Translations under genes and position numbers: made by a program
Shown here: positions 58,408-64,000 of the stretch, piece after piece
How the letters are laid out: every line of letters starts with the position of its first letter
How positions within the stretch are numbered: the first letter of the stretch is position 1
Assembly: GCA_036927565.1 (NCBI GenBank)
Contig: JAYESD010000001.1
Location: 247,533,097 to 247,597,096, forward strand
Length of the DNA: 64,000 nucleotides
DNA from: Tuctoria greenei
Lineage: Eukaryota > Streptophyta > Magnoliopsida > Poales > Poaceae
Reading direction: 5' to 3'
Notes under the pieces: model-generated
Database searches by the model: none
Told to the model about the DNA's origin: nothing
What the model saw: the letters and a program-made list of their open reading frames with translations, nothing else

Positions 58408-59321
58408 TCAATGTAAGCCATGAGGATGCATAACTCCTATTTCACTACGAATGAAACAAAACTGAGTGAAATCCAAAGGTTTTGTAAAAATGTCAGCCAA
58501 TGGTTGTTCGATATCTACATGGTGAAGCACAATGTTTTCCTTTTCAACATTATCACGGAGAAAGTGGCACCTAATGTCAATGTGCTTAGTTCTAGAATGT
58601 TGCACGGGGTTTTTAGCAATGCAAATGGAACTAGTAGTGTTATCACAAAATAGTGGAACACAATCTAGATCAGCCCCATCATCCTTAAGTGTTTGAACAA
58701 TCCAAAATGTTTGTGAGCAAGCACTAGCAGCAGCTACATATTCAGATTTAGCAGTGGATTGTGCAACACAGTGTTGTTTTCTAGAGGACCAAGCAACAAG
58801 AGAATTACCAAGAAAATGACAAGTACCAGAAGTACTTTTCCTATCAATCCTACAACCTCCGAAATTAGCATCGAAAAAAGCTCTCAAGGAAACGGTTGAG
58901 GAAGACGGAAGAAAAATGCCAAATTCTTGAGTTCCATGTAAGTACCTGAGAATACGTTTGACGGCTTGACGATGTGAAGCTTGTGGGGAGGCTTGAAATC
59001 GTGCACAAAGACATACGCTGAATTGTATGTCTAGTTGTAGGATCTAAGAGCACGTGAAAAGCTATCAGAGGGGGGTGAATGGTAGATTTAAAAATCTTAC
59101 GCAGTGGAAACAATTAAACATACGCTGAATTGTATGTACGGTCTTGATGCCGTGAGGTACAAAAGTGATTCAATCATGCTTCTATATTCTTTTTGATCCA
59201 CGGGTTCACCATCTTCATCAAGGTCAAGTGTTGTTGCTGTTCCCATTGGTGTCCGAAGAGGCTTGCTTTTGTCCATGTTGAAGCGCCTTAGGAGGTCTTT
59301 TGTATACTTTGTTTGATGCAA
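58408..59321 (-). pseudogene. pol: Copia C RNase H and RT-RH connection
   Basis: Minus strand: H-Q-T-K-Y-T-K-D-L-L-R-R-F near 59321, L-T-A-S-R-P-Y-I-Q-F-S-V-C, then RNase H with R-K-S-T-S-G-T, S-T-A-K-S-E-Y (normally A-E-A-E-Y), D-I-R-C-H-F and A-D-I-F-T-K-P-L-D, ending at 58408. An 87-base insertion with a 20-base duplication (59011-59137) breaks it, and a frame change lies near 58870. Confidence 0.88.
59011..59137. repeat. 20-base direct duplication flanking an LTR-end fragment
   Basis: ACATACGCTGAATTGTATGT occurs at 59011-59030 and 59118-59137. Between them, 59036-59117 resembles the first 80 bases of the Copia C LTR (TGTAGGATCTAAGAGCACGTG...), in the same orientation as at 55713. Confidence 0.88.
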
Positions 59322-59372
59322 AAAGGTACCCTCCTTGGTTTGCTTGATTTGCAGCCTTAAAAAGTACGTGAG

Positions 59373-60128
59373 TTATCCCATCATACTCATCTCAAATTCT
59401 GAACTCATCATAGCTGAAAACTTGGACACAAGATCATGAGAAGCACAAACAAAGATAATATCATCCACATACACTTGAAGGAATAATGAGTCATTGTCAT
59501 GCTTAAGCACAAAAAGAGTTTTATCAACCTTGCCCATGGTAAAACCCTTTTCAAGAAAGAATGTTTTTAACCTATCATACCATGCTCTAGGGGCTTGTTT
59601 GGGACTGTACAAGGCTTTGGACAGTTTGTAAACATTATTAGGAAAATCTGAATTTTCAAAACCCGATGGTTGTTTGACATAAACTTCCTCATCTATGTAG
59701 ACATTAAGAAATGCACTTTTAACATCCATTTGATATAGCTTAAAACCTTTAGATGAAGCAAAAGCTAACAAAATTCTTATGGCTTCTAATGTAGCAACTA
59801 GAGCAAAAGTTTCATCAAAATCTAGACCTTCAACCTGAGTGAAACCTTGAGCAACCAACCTAGCCTTATTCCTAACCACAACCCCATCCTCACTTTGTTT
59901 ATTTTTAAACACCCATTTAGTTCCAATTAAAGTGTTATCTTGGGGTGGAGGTACAACTTTCCAAACATTAGTTCTTTCAAAATTTTCTAACTCTTCTTGC
60001 ATGGCAACAATCCAAGATTCATTAGTGAGTGCGTGTGATATATCTTTGGGTTCAAAAGAAGCAAGAAAAGCAGAATGAGTATGAGAATTAGGGTCGAAAA
60101 ACCTGGATCTTGTAACTCGTTCATGCAA
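59373..60128 (-). pseudogene. pol: Copia C reverse transcriptase
   Basis: RVT_2 domain: W-I-V-A-M-Q-E-E, K-W-V-F-K-N-K-Q, Q-M-D-V-K-S-A-F-L-N, A-P-R-A-W-Y and the catalytic Y-V-D-D. It starts after a stop near 60139 and ends at a TAA (59370-59372) just after E-M-S-M-M-G. Within these limits the frame is open. Confidence 0.9.
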
Positions 60129-60140
60129 GCTTCCGATTAT

Positions 60141-60776
60141 CTATTGCGGGGGATGATTCTTGTAAATCTGTACGGGAACAGATGTCTCACAAGCTTCTTC
60201 TTCATTAGTTTCATTGCAGATTGATGAGCTTGTGGCTTGTGGACAATCAGGACTAGCAGACGTGGTAGTCGGAGCTTGTTCAAAGTTCAGAGCTGGACAC
60301 GTGTCAGCTTCAGAACTATCAGGCAATATCACCGACTCTTCTTCTTCTTCTTCAAAAATACCCTCTCCCTGAGGATATGGATCTGATCCTGCAATATCGG
60401 AGCTAGTACCTAGGCTAGCTTCATCAAAAGAAACTTCACAAGTCTCCAAAATTTTGTTAGTTCCAAGTAAAAACACACGGTATCCTCTAGTGTGAGATGG
60501 GTAACCAAGAAACATGCCATCTTCGGATCTGGCTTCAAATTTATCAAGATTTCCATGTTTCTTAACAAAGCATTTGCAACCAAAAACCCTAAAGTGTGAA
60601 ACACGGGGCCTATGTCCAAATCGAATTTCATAAGGTGTTTTACAAAGCTTAGTGCACAAGAAAATACGATTTAAAACATAACAAGCTATTGCAATTGCAT
60701 CTGCCCAAATTTTCTAGGAGTTTGATATTCATTAAGCATAGTCCTAGCCATCTCAACTAAGGTTTTGTTTTTCCAT
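60141..60776 (-). pseudogene. pol: Copia C integrase C-terminal part, truncated
   Basis: Minus-strand reading K-T-P-Y-E-I, V-F-G-C-K-C-F-V-K-K and F-L-G-Y...Y-R-V-F is the C-terminal region of a Copia integrase, followed by an acidic Ser/Glu linker towards RT. The catalytic D-D-E core is missing because Sire3 begins at 60777, inside the segment that would follow the catalytic Glu. Confidence 0.85.
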
Positions 60777-61718
60777 TGAAAGTGCATCTAGGACTCCCTT
60801 GTGGTTTTGGATGATTTATGACAAGCAATTGAGATCCTAACCTCTTTATTGAGATGAATGCAGGCCCATAATAGAAAAATGAGCAAAATACCAAGAAGAA
60901 GGGATGAGGAGGAGCAAAGTGGAAATGAGCTCAAGGAAAAGGAACAGCAGATTATTTTATATGGAGTGTGTTAAGGAAACACACCCCAAGAGCTCAATGA
61001 TAATTAAACACACACATTGCACAAAGTTACACAGGACCGGACTAGTCCGTTCACCACCGGACTAGTCCGATAAACCTTTCTGCACCAGATCGGACAAGTC
61101 CGATATCTGTCGAACTAGTCCGATATCCTTCTGACTAGAATGGGACTAGTCTTCCCCAGTGCGGACTAGTCCTCAAAACACTACACAAGTCACAAAAAAT
61201 CGGACAAGTCCGTTATCAACCGGACTAGTCCAATATCCTTTCTGATCCACTTCGGACAAGTCCGATGTTAACACGGACTAGTCCGAAAAACCCCACTGAT
61301 CTAAATCGGACAAGCCCTCCAAGTGCGGACTTGTCATCCAACACACTTAGGGTTTCAAATGTCCGGACAAGTCCGATGGACATCGGACTAGTCCGAAGAT
61401 TTCCAGTAGCGAAATCGGACAAGTCCGCTTTCAGCCGGACTAGTCCGATATTTCGGGACACTTAGGGTTTGCAACACACAGCACACCGGACTAGTCCGGT
61501 GACCACCACGGACTAGTCCGAACTTTCTGAACCCTAACGTTCACTTTTAGAAACCCCATATAAATAGAGGTGCACGGCCCACTTTTACACTCTCTCTAAC
61601 CCTAGCGCCGTCACACCTCCCAAGAGACTCAAAAACGACCTCTCTCCATGAAATTAAGTGCACAATCGTCCAATCCTTTGAGGATTCAATCTAGATAATT
61701 GGAGAGACACTTGCTACA
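60777..61718 (+). repeat. Sire3: truncated Sirevirus LTR
   Basis: First 942 of about 1563 bases of a Sire2-like LTR (TGAAAGTGCATC), with a well-kept palindrome array (61036-61521) and TATAAATA at 61559-61566. It stops in the R/U5 at CTTGCTACA where element D sequence starts, so this end is a deletion junction. No internal region follows. Confidence 0.9.
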
Positions 61719-63428
61719 AATTGACTCGAATCAATTCTAAACCTGTCCAAACTTATTATAAACTATTGTAACTAGTTAGTAAACATTATTAGCAACTCAT
61801 TAACAAGTTTTACCTCACAATTGCATTAATCATGCATATCATGACATATTGACTGCTATATGAGCATTATTTGATTGAATTGTGTGTTTTGCATGATTGT
61901 CGCTCAGAATAGAAGGAATTACCATAGAGAGTGCTTTTGAGGACCTGCCGAACTAGAGTTTCAAAGCCTACGATCCAAATCAAGCCTAGGAGCAAGGCAA
62001 GTGTCCTCGATCATATTGATCCTGTTTTACAGGTTTTGTTTGCAAAATTGCATGCTTGTGTAGAAACTGATGGGAAAACAAACTGTACAAGTTTACTAGT
62101 TTTGTATGACCACCATTGTCGCTTGAACACTATGTAGAGAGTCAGGAAGGGTATTTTACACTTTTTGCTTCGCAATGCTCAATTGGGGTTGGGAATCAAA
62201 TATATTTGCTTAATTATGAATTATTAAACACATGAACAATGAGAATTGATATTAATGACCCTTTAGCAACATGGTGCCTAGGGATCTAAGCAAGATGGTT
62301 ATGTGGAATGGGTTGGACTATTTCAGTGGTTTTGCTTGCTTTAGATGTAAGGACCGATTCGTGAAGCCACCACAGGGCCAAGTATGGGTGTGGCTTAGCT
62401 GACTAATTAGTGACTGACCAGTACTGTTTGGACCATTAAGAATGCTCGGGGAAGGGATAGTTGAAATGGGTTTGGTAGAGATTGGTGGGACTACCCTGGG
62501 ATCCTAATGGCTCAAGAGGGGGCCATTGGTTGGATGTGCTCAGTTGGAGACATCACCACCGGTGAAACCTAAGTGGGGTCTAAATATGTTATAATCACTT
62601 TGTAAAGGCTATTATGTGATCTCTTGGCCACACACCTAGGGAAGTATGAGACAACATAATTGAGATTCCATAGGAATCGAGAGGTGATGAAATCATGAAC
62701 TTGTGAGTAAAGTGGTATAACCTCTGCAGAGTGTGTCTAAAACTATCATGATAGTTGTGCTACCGGTCAATAGCAACCTGGACCCTTACATGATTAGAAT
62801 ATGGACTTTAACTTGGTTTAATGGCTGTAATTGAATCGGGAGTTGGTATTGGATATTTAATTCGCTTTGGTATATGGAATTGGTGAAATTGAGATAAATG
62901 AGTAGTTATGAGTTGATTATGGTTTATTATTGCTGGAATTGGTTATTTAAGTTGAAATTGATGTTAATTTGGTTATTTGGGAAGGACCGGCATAATTGCA
63001 TTTTCAACTGTTTTGAATGTACTTTTATGCATTTAGCCCATTTTATTATCATTCCTTGTTCACGCTACATGTCATACTTTCCCACACCTGCTGAGTATGA
63101 CATGTGCTCACCCTTGATATTCCCCACCAAATCCAGACGCAGGCGACCAGGTGGAGTACCAGGAGCTTTTTTAGGAGTACTAGGCGCGTGTGTTACCGTC
63201 AAACTTTACATGTGCAGTTGAAGTCATTAGAGTTTAGTTTTTCCGCTGCAGATTCATTAGAGTTGTATTCTAGACTATTTGGTTGTAATAAGGTACTATT
63301 ATTAGTATTATTATTCGCGACATGGTTTGTATCTGTTTATCAATTGTGAATCACTTGTGTATGTGTGTTAAACATCCTGGACACACATATGCATTACACT
63401 TGGATCATTTTTAGAACCGAGTGTCACA
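61719..63428 (+). repeat. Element D LTR, 3' part (diverged Tekay-like)
   Basis: Aligns with the downstream part of the gypsy A LTR from about 16895 onward, at roughly 75% identity by eye (AGCAACTCATTAACAAG, GAGCAAGGCAAGTGTCCT), and ends GAGTGTCACA. It is followed by a PBS, so it acts as a 5' LTR. It is too diverged from the gypsy A 5' LTR to be simply that element's 3' LTR. Confidence 0.8.
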
Positions 63429-63431
63429 AAC

Positions 63432-63443
63432 TGGTATCAGAGC
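63432..63443 (+). other. Element D primer binding site
   Basis: TGGTATCAGAGC, three bases after the LTR end. The leader to 63715 has no gene. Confidence 0.88.
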
Positions 63444-63715
63444 CAGGTTTGACCCTAGGAGGCATGCCTAGTTAGAATGGACACCACGAATCACTTATGA
63501 CTTCTTTCCTATTCAAAATTAGCCTATTTTGCACTAATTGTTCTTCCACTAGCTATATAAAGTGGGAAAAAATTGCGTTTTTGCTCCCGCTGCTGCAATT
63601 TTTGCTGTTTTTGCATCTTTTTGAGGAAATGTACACCCTCTCATCTAAATTATGGCTGCTGCGACATCAGAACTGATATTTGTGTTTTCCTCTATTTTCT
63701 CATGTTTTCGTGTAG

Positions 63716-64000
63716 ATGGCTCACACCAAAATGACAGCCCGCAAAAAAGCTCGTTTGCCACCCCTTGGAAGCAAGCTTAGGCCTCGTAAGGAGCCGCAAA
63801 TGAAACCAGCTCAAGAGGAGGAAGAAGTGAGTTCTTCCGCAAAGGAAGTTGAGCACAAACACTCCAACACAACAGAAGAAGACCCTGAAATGGTGGAGTC
63901 CTATGATGATGATGAGGGAGAGGAAGACCACGAAATGGTGGAAACTGTGATAGCGAAGGAGAGGAGTATGATACGCATGAGGGTTATGAAGATGAAGCCG
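63716..64000 (+). pseudogene. gag: Element D gag start (runs off the window)
   Basis: ATG 63716, 272 bases after the PBS, opens a frame beginning M-A-H-T-K-M-T-A-R-K-K-A-R, followed by a basic Pro-rich stretch and then Glu/Asp-rich sequence. Position says gag; no capsid domain is reached before the window ends. Near 63945 the acidic reading seems to continue in another frame (D-S-E-G-E-E-Y-D), which suggests a one-base indel. The first residues resemble the histone H3 tail. The N-termini of gypsy A and B gag are different. Confidence 0.6.

Larger units (their letters stand above)
55713..60776 (-). mobile_element. Copia C: truncated Sirevirus-like element, minus strand
   Basis: Read on the minus strand: integrase C-terminus, RT, RNase H, a 1 kb spacer with several GGGGGAG tracts, then a 3' LTR (57400 to 55713). 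The 5' half (gag, protease, most of integrase and the 5' LTR) is absent: the integrase is cut at 60777 by Sire3. The repeated polypurine tracts and GGGGGAGAT before the LTR support Sirevirus affinity. Confidence 0.8.

Noticed and set aside
63716..63751. A real histone H3 gene
   Set aside because: Similarity ends after nine residues and the sequence turns acidic. Position after an LTR and PBS marks it as gag.

Overview
This window is from a flowering-plant nuclear genome, most likely a monocot of grass type. It is repeat-rich intergenic or pericentromeric DNA. The sequence shows stacked LTR retrotransposons, initiator-tRNA-Met primer sites (TGGTATCAGAGC), Sirevirus-type Copia elements whose LTRs carry palindromes resembling those known from maize Sireviruses, Tekay-type and CRM-like chromoviruses, and an Athila/Tat-like remnant. 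I found no host gene, tRNA, rRNA or CRISPR array. Every long coding stretch belongs to a retrotransposon, and almost all are broken by stops or frameshifts.

Layout (names are local labels). E, an Athila/Tat-like element on the minus strand, lies at 1-2379 and 14088-15813. Its gag is split by Sire1 (2380-14087, TSD TGAAG), a complete Sirevirus with gag, pol and an envelope-like third gene. E's LTR is broken at 15814 by gypsy A, a Tekay-like chromovirus (15814-55712). Gypsy A's 5' LTR is cut into three pieces (15814-17374, 24894-25292, 47697-48560) by two insertions. One is a CRM-like chromovirus (17375-24888, TSD AACAA). The other is Sire2 (25293-47691, TSD CTAGT), whose own 5' LTR was hit by gypsy B (25902-36458, TSD ACATC). 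The gypsy A body (48561-54686) holds a 1.29 kb solo LTR in RNase H (51655-52940). Its 3' LTR (54687-55712) ends at Copia C, a minus-strand Sirevirus-like fragment (55713-60776), which is cut by a truncated Sirevirus LTR (Sire3, 60777-61718). From 61719 runs the 3' part of a diverged Tekay LTR (element D) with a primer site and the start of a gag that leaves the window.

The most notable structure is a dispersed palindrome, CGGACTAGTCCG, and its CGGACAAGTCCG variant. It fills Sirevirus U3 regions, appears inside the Sirevirus gag gene where it encodes Arg-Thr-Ser-Pro repeats, and flanks the envelope-like gene. It also forms the U3 of gypsy A, an unrelated superfamily, while gypsy A's close relative gypsy B has a different U3. 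Other points of interest are a gag N-terminus resembling the histone H3 tail, shared in-frame UAG codons in the two Tekay copies, a 55-bp minisatellite carrying G-boxes, and an LTR that appears chimeric between two elements.

The genes form retroelement life-cycle sets: Gag capsid, protease, integrase and RT/RNase H, with order PR-IN-RT-RH in Copia and PR-RT-RH-IN in Gypsy. Given the breaks, most copies could move only with proteins supplied in trans.
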